Below, piece after piece: positions 24,810 through 37,400 of a DNA stretch of 64,000 nucleotides. Origin of the DNA: Lantana camara (taxonomy: Eukaryota; Streptophyta; Magnoliopsida; Lamiales; Verbenaceae). The stretch covers positions 186,001 through 250,000 of the forward strand of contig JAZIFV010000019.1 of NCBI GenBank assembly GCA_037501455.1. Direction: 5' to 3'. The number at the start of each line of letters is the position of its first letter. The stretch's first letter is position 1. Both the position numbers and the translations under genes were made by a program. The notes below the pieces were generated by a model. The model did not search any database. It had not been told where the DNA came from and worked only from the letters and a program-made list of their open reading frames with translations.

Positions 24810-26154
24810 TGTTGACTGATGACGAAGAAATATTCTTCTTCCCCTCAATTCGATAGGACCGGGGTTTAAGCGATCATGGAACATAAGATGGAGAGAGAAT
24901 CCTAATAAATAAACACTAAGTAATGCATGTCGGGTTAAGATGTCAATGCGCATATTACACTTGTAAACAATTTAAGATGCAACACGTTGGAACAATAATA
25001 TCAATTAAAGATGCGTATATAAATAGAGAAATTTAAATAATTTAAAGCAATGTATGATGCACGTGCCATGGAAGCGATAACCTGTCACCGTAGGGGTAAG
25101 CTTTACTAGGCAACTTGTCCCTCCTTTCTTCCATTACAGCTTGTCTCGAATTTGTTGGTTATTTCTTGTTTACCCACGGTCTTCTAAAATTCTCTAGCAT
25201 AAACTCGTACATTTCTATGGCTCAAGATCGCCATTTCTTAAACACAAAGTCTCCTACACTCATGGAATTGGGTATTTTGATCCCGTCCTGAGAATGGATC
25301 TCCAATTGTTATCAAAATCTTCTCCATGGTTGTTGCTTTGATCAAAGCTTCGTCGGTTTATTCTTTATGAGTTTGAATAATTGAATGAACTCACCCTCCA
25401 ATTGGTTACACTTGAGCACATAATTTTCCTTCCAACAGTTCTTTGCCTTTCTTCATCGTTTCCTTTTGTTGCTCCATATCACCCAATTTGCGCTCACAAC
25501 ACGAAAATTCAGCTTGGATCTGGAAAATAACCTCCAACCTATCCGAAGCTAGAACTTTTGGCATCTTGGCTTTCCATGGACTTGAAACGATCGGTTCTCT
25601 TTAACTTCTCCAATTCGACTTCTTTCTTTTCCCTAAAATCCGAAGTACCTCAATTCCCTCTTCCTCGAACTTGACTTATAAGAGCTTAATTTATTTCGGA
25701 AACTCTTCTTTGATGATTGTATTGTTCGCCATTCATAAACCCTATTTTATCTCGAACCTTATTTGGTGTTGTTTGTCGTTTATCACCCCCGAACCGATTT
25801 TACCTTGAATTCTCTTAAAAGTCTTCGCCTCTTTATTGGTCTGAACCTCAAATTTAACTACCTTCAAGATTTCTTCACTCCATTCTTGAGTTTAGGTGAT
25901 CCTATGGAACCCAGTTGGATAATTTTGTAGAGTAGGCATGAATGTTAACCTTGTGAGTTGTAATTGCCACTCACCCCAACTCTATCTCATCGAGGATTCA
26001 CCATCTCCAATACAAATTGCAAGCTTTTCATCAAAAATCGACTTCCTATTCCAAACTCTAACCCTCGAACCATAGCCCCAATTAGAGAAGGCCATGAGTC
26101 TTGACTCCTTGTATATAAATCCCAACGCCTTCCTTGCATCCTTCGACTTAAAGG
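24810..26154 (-). pseudogene. Decayed internal ORF region of a Gypsy relative
   Basis: Read on the minus strand, this keeps stretches of plausible protein rich in Glu, Lys and Gln (for example a segment around MEQQKETMKKGKELLEGK near 25430-25490), broken by many stops. The same segment aligns at DNA level with 32756-32870 in the young element, and the 25048-25102 module aligns with 33125-33180. The composition suggests a coiled-coil-like protein, but I do not recognise the family. Left edge approximate. Confidence 0.5.
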
Positions 26155-27910
26155 TGTTGGGAAAAGGAAACAGAAAGGCAGCGGAAATTTAAAATTTTTC
26201 CCAATAAGATAGAATCGAATCTTGTAATTCCTATTCCCAAATTCGTAGAGATCAAGAAACTCACTTAGATAGAAGCTTTCTTGACACGTTCTAGCCGCCC
26301 AAGAACGCTCTTCACGTGGCTTGTCCCCAAAAGCTCCTTCGAATCTTTCAAGACTTCACGATAGTAGCTATCTAGAGAATTAGTCCACCAACCTCGACCA
26401 CGATCCGAATAGGGAGGATGCTAGTTCAATATTCGGTGTTTAGGCTCTAGGGTTTAGTTTAATATTTGGAGAAGGAGAATTTTGTGTATCATCCATCAAG
26501 GGGTTCGAACCCCTTGTATTTATAGCTATAGGGTTCGAAACCCATCTCCTATTAGAGATAGGATTTTGACCCAATAGCTAGTATATTATTTGCTTGGAGA
26601 GAAAGACTCTTACTTTGACCAAAAGTCTCTTTTTGACCAACTTATCAAGCAAGAATAATATCCAACTCTTTTAGATATATGTTATTTTACTTTATTTATT
26701 TTATAATAAATAACTTGAAGCTAATAATTAATTAATGAATAATTAATTATTTATTAGACTTTATTTCTCCAAATTAGAACTTTAATATTAATTCATAATT
26801 AAATTAAAGTCCGTTAAATAATTAATCAATATTAATTATTTAACCACACTATTCATGTGACATGTGTCACTTAGGACACTTGACCCACACGTGCTTCACA
26901 CGTGTGGACCCCACCAATCTCCTATTGGTTCGATCAACTCGTTTAATCAATTCAAGCCTTAACCCATATGGCCGGGTTGTTATGTGTGACCCTTTAGGTT
27001 ATTAATTCAATTAGTAGTGACCCTAATTATTATTTCCCAATTAATTAATCAGTCCCATAAATCATATGACCATAGTCTAGCAACAGGTGTATGACCCCTA
27101 GCTGAATAAGAATGTCTCAATTCGATAGAACCTTTAAGTCATTGATTCATGTGAGATACAATTGTCCTACGTCCCATCTCTCAATCAAGATCTAGGGTAA
27201 GGGAATAATTAGAACCCCAATAATCTCGATCCTAAAGTTAAGTGCATTTCATATCCATTTGATCTCAATCAAAGAAACTCATTTCTTGGCATCTTCATCC
27301 ACTGCCTTGGCCAAGGACTCCATGATGGCATATGAATGACTTACACAATAAGAGATCAACTTGGTAATGCAAGTGTAGGTCCTTTATTGATTCTCATATG
27401 CTTTCATGTGCCACTTGTACAGCCCCAGCAGAAGCTTTGAATCAGTTGTCTAAGGCGACACCCTTTAAAGCTTATACCTAAGATTGCATAGTTAGCGCGT
27501 AAAGCATCAATGGAACCTCAAGTTTAAGGATCACTTAATCACATCAATGACTCGTGAGATATTTCCTATTCTGGAAGTTTCTATTTCCAGAAATAGAAAC
27601 TTCCTTTCCAATTTAGAAATCTTCTCACACGGGACACCTCAGTGTACCTACTTAAAATAAGTAAGCACCATTGTATCACGCATGTATCAACAATACACTT
27701 TGCACCCCATGAAACATGGTGGTCCTTTTTAAGGGTGTGATCACACGAGCAAGCCTCGAGCGAGTCAAGTCGACACTCCCACTGTCTTTAGGACTCATCG
27801 GCTTGGAGTGATTTCTAATCATGACTTATGTGATATAGGGCTTGTTCCATGAACCACTTCACCTAAATGGTTTAGTTCTATAAGTCATTTTGATTAGGGG
27901 AGTTCTTGTA
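26155..27910 (-). mobile_element. Copia 3' LTR, first part
   Basis: tgttgggaaaagg onward follows the 60174-62098 Copia LTR in reverse, with a TATA-like box at about 26518-26525. It is interrupted after ttgta (27906-27910) by the complete element at 27911 and completed at 38480-38636, where it abuts the Copia purine tract. Upstream flank aaagg has no partner at the other end (46356-46360 gtttc). Confidence 0.85.
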
Positions 27911-28838
27911 TGTAACGCCCCAGTTTTTCAGTTTAAATAATGTGGCGTATTTGTTTATAAATTGCGTAAATTAATTATTTAATTATATGATTACTTGTTC
28001 ATAAGTGTTTTTATTTGATTTAAACTATAAACTATTAATATTTAATTTAATTCATTTTATTTCTACTTTGATACTTAGTGTTAAATTCTTAATTAGGGTT
28101 TTATGTTGCCTTAAATATTTCGGTAATTTCGTTAATTAATTTCAACATGTTATTAGTTGGTTTTAATTTAATTAATGTGGAATTTAGGTTTAGTAAATTA
28201 TTTATAACTATGTGAATTCGTTCATGCGCATGAGTGTGCTATTGGCGCTTCGTTCACATATGTATTGATATCGGATTGGTATGAAAATTCAGTACGTCGT
28301 AAATATATGTGTTATGAACATGCCTACGTGCTCGGTTTATGTTTTCGGATTTATTTGACGTGTTTAAGAATTTAATTTTGATTGTGGAACCAAATCGGGG
28401 GCTAACGAGCAATTAGCGCACCCTTGGTTCCGTGCGTGATATCTTGAGCTCGGGAATTCGGATTCGAATTCCGTCAACTCCGTTGCCTTCGTATCGACGA
28501 TTCGGAGACAATGGAACAAGCCTCATACCTTTTTGAAATCATTAAGACCTCCGAAATCCAACCGTAACGGACAACTCGTGCAAGAAGAGCCCTTATGTTG
28601 ACTAGTCTTCATGGTGGGACCCCATAACCCCCTCTTAACTTAACCAAAGATTAACCATGACTTATCTACCTTGAGTTAAGCCCTTTCTCTCCTCTTTATC
28701 TCTGAAAACCGAACCATATGCCTCCATTTCCAGCTGCAACTGATCGAGAGAAGGGAGAAGAGGAGAAAGGAAGAAAACCTTGGCCATCCTTTGTGATTTT
28801 GAGCTCAAATCACCATCTTTCTTCACCAAATCTTTAAG

Positions 28839-31468
28839 GTATGAATATTTATGTCTTCTATACTCACTTATGCTTGATTTCATCTATTTAAAACATGATT
28901 TGGATCAGATTTGATTAGGGTTTGAATGTTGGGTTTTGTATGAACTTTTGGGGATTTTTGCTCTAGTGACCTATATGTTGGTGTGGCTGAATTCCTTGCT
29001 TATATGTGATCATATGAACTTGTTTCTTGACTTATTTCTTTCCTAACTCATAGTATATGATGTTAGGAGGATTTCATCTCTTGACCCTTTTATAAAATTA
29101 TGAGATATGGAGCTCCAAACTTGATGATCAAACTATTTCCCCTGTTTTCGAACTGCTGTGTGAAATTTGGGGTTGTTGCATGATCATATGGCCTCCATTT
29201 TGTGTGAAAATGCATGGAGTTGATGTACACTCATTGTTCTATATGTTAGCCTTCATGCTTTAAGTATTTGGTTCCATTTGAAGCCTCAAAACCGAAGTAC
29301 ATGGCTTGTTCTTATGCATGATTGTTGACAGAATTGTTGCTGTTACATTTTGTAACTTGTTGATCATTCTAATGTGCTTTAAATTGTACCATTTTGCATA
29401 TATAGGATGTATATTAGTTGTTTTGTATGTTAGCATGCATGCCCCAAAGTTTCAGATCCAAACTCAACCCCTAAGTACTTGATCAAGGCATGATAGAATC
29501 ATTAGGTTTCATATGTGCGATTTTGGCGACCCAGTTTTGTTGCATGGATTCGATGATCATAACGTGTGATTTAGCTTTTGCATTCTAAATGAAAAATGTT
29601 CATAACATGCCAAATATGCTGCATATTAAGTTTCAGAGCATTTGGAGTTCATTTGGTATGCTTTTGGATTGAGTTTGTAAGGGATCAGTTTTGCCGGAAA
29701 AACCTTATGAACGGTTTTGGTTCTGTACCGTGACACCCCCGTGTCACATTTACTCATAAGAGTGAGACACGGGCGTGTCACACCCTCTGCTCAGTTCTGT
29801 ACTGAGCCACGCCCGTGGCTCAGTTTGGCTAAGGGAGGTGACACCCCCGTGTCACTTCCCATGCGCAGTCTTCGTCACTTCCTCTTCGGTTTTTGATTTG
29901 TTTCCCCTCCTTAATGACTTTATCTCCCTTTATGTTGAACTATGAACTTGTTGTACTATGTGTTAGGAGTATTTTGGTTTAATTTCATGGCATTTGGAGG
30001 TGCTATAGGCATGCTTTTACTTGATGCCGGTTATGGGTGTTTATGTGTCGTTTATGAATCGCCTCGTTTAATTTCTATATCTTATCACTTCTTCTTGATT
30101 GCCCAACCTTGAATATATGCTATGTTATGTAATATGAAGTATATGGTAACATTATCGAAGAGCTTGAACATGTTTTGTGCCCTCATTTGGATTCTTGAAT
30201 TATTGGATTGGGAGTATGAATTGAATGATTTATGATTGAACAAGTGAACAAATTGGTTATAGGATTTTCATGACTTAATATGATCTTTATGTCTTCATAT
30301 CATGTGTGAGCATTGCCGTGCGTCATATATGGTTCATTTAGGGTCTTGAGTCTCACGAACACGTCTTGTGGTCTTTTGTACAGTTTGTCTCCAGGGTGGA
30401 GAGCTTTTGATCGTCAGGCACTTGGTGCTCGATCCTTGTTTCATCACGGTTCAGGTGAGGGTGGTTTTCGTTGTAGCTATATAACAAACCCTACAACCCT
30501 TACGTGAAAAGCTTTGGCCAAAACCTTATGATTATATATATATGATTTCCAAACGAAGCTATCGAGTAAATTCTTCTGAATTATACGTATGAGCGTACAT
30601 AAGCTTAAACATGGTTTTGTAATGAGGCTATGCTCCAAACCGTGTGTCGTCATGCTAGCTATGGATTAGGATGACACGGAGAGGTACGTATATAGCATAT
30701 GCCGAGTTACAAGGTAAGGTATGATTTCTTATAGTATGTATCCTATGTATGTATTAATATGTTTTGGCGAGACACATTTATCACTTATCACAGAACGGGC
30801 CCCGGGACTTAGTATATGTGGCTAACCGAGGAAGCAAGGGCTGACGGGGATCCCATATACTAGTCCCAACCAAATTACAGCGGTACCGGACCTCGTCAGG
30901 AGATTGGCGGGGAAAGGGAGCTGAGTGCCATCTGGGGAGTCATGTAACCCCTTTTGGTCAAAGACAGAGGTGGTCGGGTCTTGCAAACCCACCACCAACC
31001 CGGAGGAAGAAGGTTGGAACTTATTTATAATTGAAATGATTGATTGACTGATTGATTATTGATTGATAGGCACCGTGCGGGAAGGCCGGGAACCGGATTG
31101 CCCAAACGAATATGATTTAGGATTTGATATATGAATTGTGTGTATTATGATATATCGCATGATCACCTATTTAAAATATTATTGATATTTGTCGTACACG
31201 GTCGGAGTTTGGATGGAGGTTGTGCACGCTCACTCGCCGAGCCTCATATTTATGTACGATTTATGAATGTAATGAATTTAATATGAATTAGTCATAAAAG
31301 TCGAGCATTGTTTATCTATTTTCTTGCCCTTAGTGGGAACTAAATTCTAATAAAACCTTGCACGGGATTTATGACTTGCATGTGCATGTTTTATATATAT
31401 ATATCGCTCCTGCTCACTCAGTCTTCTAGAGACTGACCCCTTTCCCTCCCCACTCTTTTAGTGTGCAG
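28839..31468 (+). other. Putative LTR-contained intron (5' LTR)
   Basis: Donor tttaag|gtatga, acceptor ttttagtgtgcag|gtttga. The 3' LTR copy would be 35427-38056. Because reverse transcription needs the full LTR, unspliced RNA would have to serve as genome. Inferred only. Confidence 0.5.
29730..29855 (+). repeat. Palindrome cluster, arms gtgaca/tgtcac and gagccac/gtggctc
   Basis: Units: gtgacacccccgtgtcac (29730-29747); gacacgggcgtgtc (29766-29779); a long one at 29802-29823 with arms ctgagccac and gtggctcag; and gtgacacccccgtgtcac again (29838-29855). Exact copy in the 3' LTR at 36318-36443. Confidence 0.9.
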
Positions 31469-31899
31469 GTTTGATCTTTGGAGTTTCGGGCTAGGCGGAG
31501 GTGTTTGGAGTCCTTTTGTGGGTCGAGTTAGGTTAGGAGAGTCTCTGCACTCATTCATGTATTGGAATTATGTATGATTCGTGTTATTATATCATGAACT
31601 TGAATATTTATGTAATTGTCATTGAATTGTATTACTGGATTTCGTTATTGTTTAAAAGAGGCCTGAAGAGCCCAAATTCTGCCTATGGTTTGTATGATTG
31701 AACTTTGGTTTTCTATGCATTATATTTTATTGTATGGTTATCACTGCAGGGTCTAGCTCCGCCTGGCTTAGATAAGTTTTTATGTTTGTCTCCCGTTCGC
31801 TATGGTTGGATACGGGTGCGGAGTCACTGTTTCGTTACTCGTGTCGAGCCATAGTGCGGGGGATGTGGTGCCTCACGTGCGGGGTGCTACATCCTTAAG

Positions 31900-31911
31900 T
31901 GGTATCAGAGC
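31900..31911 (+). promoter_or_regulatory. Primer-binding site
   Basis: tggtatcagagc, matching initiator-Met tRNA, eight bases after the LTR end. Confidence 0.95.
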
Positions 31912-34485
31912 CCGGTTGCAAAACCGATGTTCTTGAGTCGTGCCGGAGGCAGTCTAAGTCGAACGGCATAGGGACTATGTGATATTGTGTGCATTGCATC
32001 GATCTTGAATATGGAATTTGGTTTCCTCAGGAATTTTGTTGAATTACTTGTTGCATTTTATATGGATTCTTGTCTTTCGTATTGAATATGTGTCATGAGC
32101 ATGCACTAATCGCATGCATCTACTCTTGAAGTAAGCTATGATTTATAGGTTATGGAGATAATATCAAACCACGGCCAAGTTCTACGACAAGGAAGATCGA
32201 TTGCGAACCTCTCTGAGACACGGAAGATGGGCAGGATACTCTGGGAAGAATGTGGAGAATGCTAGATGCGAGACTTCCCAAATAGGGCTAGAGATCAAGG
32301 ATTAGGCTTCAGGATGGGAAGATTGAATTTAGAGACGCGGTGGCAGAAGGACACTTGGTGAAATAAGGATTGATTGTGGGATGGTTATGATCTAGAAGAT
32401 TGACCGATATGGCTCTGTCACATAAGGTGCCTTGGATTGGATGCACGGGATCTTTCAACCTAAAGAATAAAGTGAACGAACCTTGAAGATATTCTGATTC
32501 GGGACTTGATCGTTGAAGAGGTATCAATAATTAGGAGAAACTAAGATAAGATGGGTCCGGTAGGAGTGGTGCACATGGGGTCGACAAAGAAGGAATTCTG
32601 ACTAAGCCTAGGAAATTGAAATTTAGTCTGTCGAAGTTAAGACCGGGAAGAGTTGGACTTGGTTGCTTTGGATTTCAATCATGAAGGGAAACTCATAAAT
32701 AGTATTCACGGGAATCTTGATCAAGGTGTTGATTAGGATATGAGTTCGTTTTTCCAAACAAAGCTGAATTGCCATGTTGTGAAGTAAAATGGAAGATATG
32801 AAGCAACAAATGGAAATGGTAAAGAAAGGAAATCATGCGCTCAAATGTAAGCAGTTGGAGGTGAATTGAACTCACAAAGGATAGGTACAGGATTCTTGAT
32901 CAAGGTGACAATTAGACGTAAAGGTCGAATTGCGAGGAGAAGTGTGGATGCTAACTCAGTGGACGTGGAAGAAGTAAGGATCAAGAAATTGCAATCTCGG
33001 ATAGTAGAAGATACAAGTGATGCAACTCATGGAAAACTTGAAGACCGTGGGAAAGGCAAGGGATCATCACCAAGTCAAAGTAACCTTGGGATTGGAGGAA
33101 CGAGGAAAAGCTACTGAGCTAATAGCTTACCATATCGGTGACAGGTTCCAAAACATTCATAGCACGTGCATCATAGTTTACATTAGTTATTTATTCTCTT
33201 GACTTTATGTTCAACCGTGCCTTTCTAATTGGTTTCGTTGCGCTAATGCGTTGTATAATTGCTTGATGTAAACGTGACCCATGCATTGTCATTTTAACCC
33301 AACATGCATTTTAGTGTTTACTTGATAGGAAGTCTTTTCTCCTTAACTATCAAGTATCAGTTCCACCGAGCCGCATCTGAGTTATGAGGAGGAGAAGCGA
33401 GACTAGAGTTCTGGACAAGATTAAGAAAGGAGTTCGGACATCAAGAGAACTAAGGAAGGAGTTGAAGGGCCACATTTTTGATTTCTGCATCAGTTAAATT
33501 CCACCTCATGGGATTTACTCATCAAGAGTTCGATAAGAGAAGAATTGATGGAGTTCAACTTGGGACAACAGAAATTTAAGGGGGAGAGCACGACCGAGAA
33601 ACAAATTGGACGATTGAAAAGGTGCTCGAAGAAATATTCTAGTGGGAATGACGAAATTACAAATTAAGGAAGACCTGAGAGTCCTATTAGTGATGATCAG
33701 AAATAAATAAGACGGCGTGAATGGTTAAGCTGTGAAGAGGAGAGTTAAGTTACTCAAGTCGGGTTAGAGTCCCTCATTAGGTATAAGGGAAATGTCTTGG
33801 AGAATATTCCTATGTATGGAACATGGATCTAGGGATAATAGAATTATAAAGGAGCGTCTGGAAACTCCTAAGTCAGAATTGACAAGAGAGAGTGTCGAAT
33901 CAAGTTGGCATATGATGGAATGATGGCGATCACGAGTAATCCCATAGGGTACAAAGACGAGGTTCAAGACAAATGGGGCACCGAGTTATATTTGGGACAG
34001 ATCATACCGTGGACCATGACAACTCACCAATCTGAATTTTACTACTACGGTGAACGGTACTTATAACATTCATCATACATGCATCCATGCAAATTTAACT
34101 TATATATTTTTCTTATGTTAAGTGTTTTGATCTGCACGGTGTTAAAATTACTTGGAGTAATTGGTAACCAATATGGGTGACATTTATTACTTGCTTTGGA
34201 TGCCTTACGTGATTTTAAATTTGGTTTTGCGTGAGTTGCTTGGGAGTATTGGAGACTTCCTTGTTTTATTTTCGGTTAAGAGACGGGGATTCTCTTATTT
34301 TGTTTGAGAGACGGGGTACTCTCTTTGCTTGCGAGAGACGGGGTTCTCTCATTGTTGTGGGAGAGACGGGGTTCTCTCATTGCTGCTCGAGAGACGGGGC
34401 TCTCTCCTTGTTGCTTGTGAGAGATGGGGGAATCTCTCATTGTTTGATTTCAAGCGTGTTTTGAATCCGAGGACGGATTCTTTTT
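31912..34485 (+). repeat. Non-coding internal domain of the LARD-like element
   Basis: Purine-rich and full of stops; the longest open stretch is about 80 codons. The segment at 32756-33180 is homologous to the decayed ORF at 24810-26154. The cggtga...cattcat module occurs twice (33125-33180 and 34045-34096). It ends in the hairpin array 34278-34480. Nothing recognisable as gag, RT or integrase. Confidence 0.75.
34278..34480 (+). repeat. Hairpin array next to the purine tract
   Basis: Six units spaced 27-30 bases: about 34278-34296, 34306-34323, 34333-34350, 34361-34378, 34389-34406 and 34419-34438. The best form is gagagacggggttctctc (perfect gagaga/tctctc arms). A seventh inverted repeat with different arms (gaatcc...ggattc) lies at 34463-34480. 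Confidence 0.88.
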
Positions 34486-34498
34486 AAGGGGGAGAGAT
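34486..34498 (+). promoter_or_regulatory. Polypurine tract
   Basis: aagggggagagat directly before the 3' LTR. Plus-strand priming site. Confidence 0.9.
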
Positions 34499-37400
34499 TG
34501 TAACGCCCCAGTTTTTCAGTTTAAATAATGTGGCGTATTTGTTTATAAATTGCGTAAATTAATTATTTAATTATATGATTACTTGTTCATAAGTGTTTTT
34601 ATTTGATTTAAACTATAAACTATTAATATTTAATTTAATTCATTTTATTTCTACTTTGATACTTAGTGTTAAATTCTTAATTAGGGTTTTATGTTGCCTT
34701 AAATATTTCGGTAATTTCGTTAATTAATTTCAACATGTTATTAGTTGGTTTTAATTTAATTAATGTGGAATTTAGGTTTAGTAAATTATTTATAACTATG
34801 TGAATTCGTTCATGCGCATGAGTGTGCTATTGGCGCTTCGTTCACATATGTATTGATATCGGATTGGTATGAAAATTCAGTACGTCGTAAATATATGTGT
34901 TATGAACATGCCTACGTGCTCGGTTTATGTTTTCGGATTTATTTGACGTGTTTAAGAATTTAATTTTGATTGTGGAACCAAATCGGGGGCTAACGAGCAA
35001 TTAGCGCACCCTTGGTTCCGTGCGTGATATCTTGAGCTCGGGAATTCGGATTCGAATTCCGTCAACTCCGTTGCCTTCGTATCGACGATTCGGAGATAAT
35101 GGAACAAGCCTCATACCTTTTTGAAATCATTAAGACCTCCGAAATCCAACCGTAACGGACAACTCGTGCAAGAAGAGCCCTTATGTTGACTAGTCTTCAT
35201 GGTGGGACCCCATAACCCCCTCTTAACTTAACCAAAGATTAACCATGACTTATCTACCTTGAGTTAAGCCCTTTCTCTCCTCTTTATCTCTGAAAACCGA
35301 ACCATATGCCTCCATTTCCAGCTGCAACTGATCGAGAGAAGGGAGAAGAGGAGAAAGGAAGAAAACCTTGGCCATCCTTTGTGATTTTGAGCTCAAATCA
35401 CCATCTTTCTTCACCAAATCTTTAAGGTATGAATATTTATGTCTTCTATACTCACTTATGCTTGATTTCATCTATTTAAAACATGATTTGGATCAGATTT
35501 GATTAGGGTTTGAATGTTGGGTTTTGTATGAACTTTTGGGGATTTTTGCTCTAGTGACCTATATGTTGGTGTGGCTGAATTCCTTGCTTATATGTGATCA
35601 TATGAACTTGTTTCTTGACTTATTTCTTTCCTAACTCATAGTATATGATGTTAGGAGGATTTCATCTCTTGACCCTTTTATAAAATTATGAGATATGGAG
35701 CTCCAAACTTGATGATCAAACTATTTCCCCTGTTTTCGAACTGCTGTGTGAAATTTGGGGTTGTTGCATGATCATATGGCCTCCATTTTGTGTGAAAATG
35801 CATGGAGTTGATGTACACTCATTGTTCTATATGTTAGCCTTCATGCTTTAAGTATTTGGTTCCATTTGAAGCCTCAAAACCGAAGTACATGGCTTGTTCT
35901 TATGCATGATTGTTGACAGAATTGTTGCTGTTACATTTTGTAACTTGTTGATCATTCTAATGTGCTTTAAATTGTACCATTTTGCATATATAGGATGTAT
36001 ATTAGTTGTTTTGTATGTTAGCATGCATGCCCCAAAGTTTCAGATCCAAACTCAACCCCTAAGTACTTGATCAAGGCATGATAGAATCATTAGGTTTCAT
36101 ATGTGCGATTTTGGCGACCCAGTTTTGTTGCATGGATTCGATGATCATAACGTGTGATTTAGCTTTTGCATTCTAAATGAAAAATGTTCATAACATGCCA
36201 AATATGCTGCATATTAAGTTTCAGAGCATTTGGAGTTCATTTGGTATGCTTTTGGATTGAGTTTGTAAGGGATCAGTTTTGCCGGAAAAACCTTATGAAC
36301 GGTTTTGGTTCTGTACCGTGACACCCCCGTGTCACATTTACTCATAAGAGTGAGACACGGGCGTGTCACACCCTCTGCTCAGTTCTGTACTGAGCCACGC
36401 CCGTGGCTCAGTTTGGCTAAGGGAGGTGACACCCCCGTGTCACTTCCCATGCGCAGTCTTCGTCACTTCCTCTTCGGTTTTTGATTTGTTTCCCCTCCTT
36501 AATGACTTTATCTCCCTTTATGTTGAACTATGAACTTGTTGTACTATGTGTTAGGAGTATTTTGGTTTAATTTCATGGCATTTGGAGGTGCTATAGGCAT
36601 GCTTTTACTTGATGCCGGTTATGGGTGTTTATGTGTCGTTTATGAATCGCCTCGTTTAATTTCTATATCTTATCACTTCTTCTTGATTGCCCAACCTTGA
36701 ATATATGCTATGTTATGTAATATGAAGTATATGGTAACATTATGGAAGAGCTTGAACATGTTTTGTGCCCTCATTTGGATTCTTGAATTATTGGATTGGG
36801 AGTATGAATTGAATGATTTATGATTGAACAAGTGAACAAATTGGTTATAGGATTTTCATGACTTAATATGATCTTTATGTCTTCATATCATGTGTGAGCA
36901 TTGCCGTGCGTCATATATGGTTCATTTAGGGTCTTGAGTCTCACGAACACGTCTTGTGGTCTTTTGTACAGTTTGTCTCCAGGGTGGAGAGCTTTTGATC
37001 GTCAGGCACTTGGTGCTCGATCCTTGTTTCATCACGGTTCAGGTGAGGGTGGTTTTCGTTGTAGCTATATAACAAACCCTACAACCCTTACGTGAAAAGC
37101 TTTGGCCAAAACCTTATGATTATATATATATGATTTCCAAACGAAGCTATCGAGTAAATTCTTCTGAATTATACGTATGAGCGTACATAAGCTTAAAAAT
37201 GGTTTTGTAATGAGGCTATGCTCCAAACCGTGTGTCGTCATGCTAGCTATGGATTAGGATGACACGGAGAGGTACGTATATAGCATATGCCGAGTTACAA
37301 GGTAAGGTATGATTTCTTATAGTATGTATCCTATGTATGTATTAATATGTTTTGGCGAGACACATTTATCACTTATCACAGAACGGGCCCCGGGACTTAG

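Larger units (their letters stand above)
27911..31891 (+). repeat. 5' LTR of the LARD-like element
   Basis: tgtaacgcccc to ggggtgctaca. Order of parts: U3 block with gaattcgg near 28443-28470, purine-rich exon about 28742-28780, donor, palindrome cluster 29730-29855, a gaggttgtgcacgc...ctcgccgag block near 31215-31240, cagtc...gactg hairpin near 31417-31434, acceptor, gctaggcgg, stem-loop about 31797-31857, gtgcgggggatgtgg. Confidence 0.95.

Noticed and set aside
31900..31911. tRNA gene at tggtatcagagc sites
   Set aside because: Only the 12-13 bases complementary to a tRNA 3' end are present; these are primer-binding sites, as also at 14203, 48731 and 62101.
28662..35471. Identical small ORFs at 28662-28883 and 35250-35471 (and at 30313-30507 and 36901-37095) as a duplicated gene
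   Set aside because: They are the same positions in the two LTRs of one element; identity reflects recent insertion, and no protein family is recognisable.
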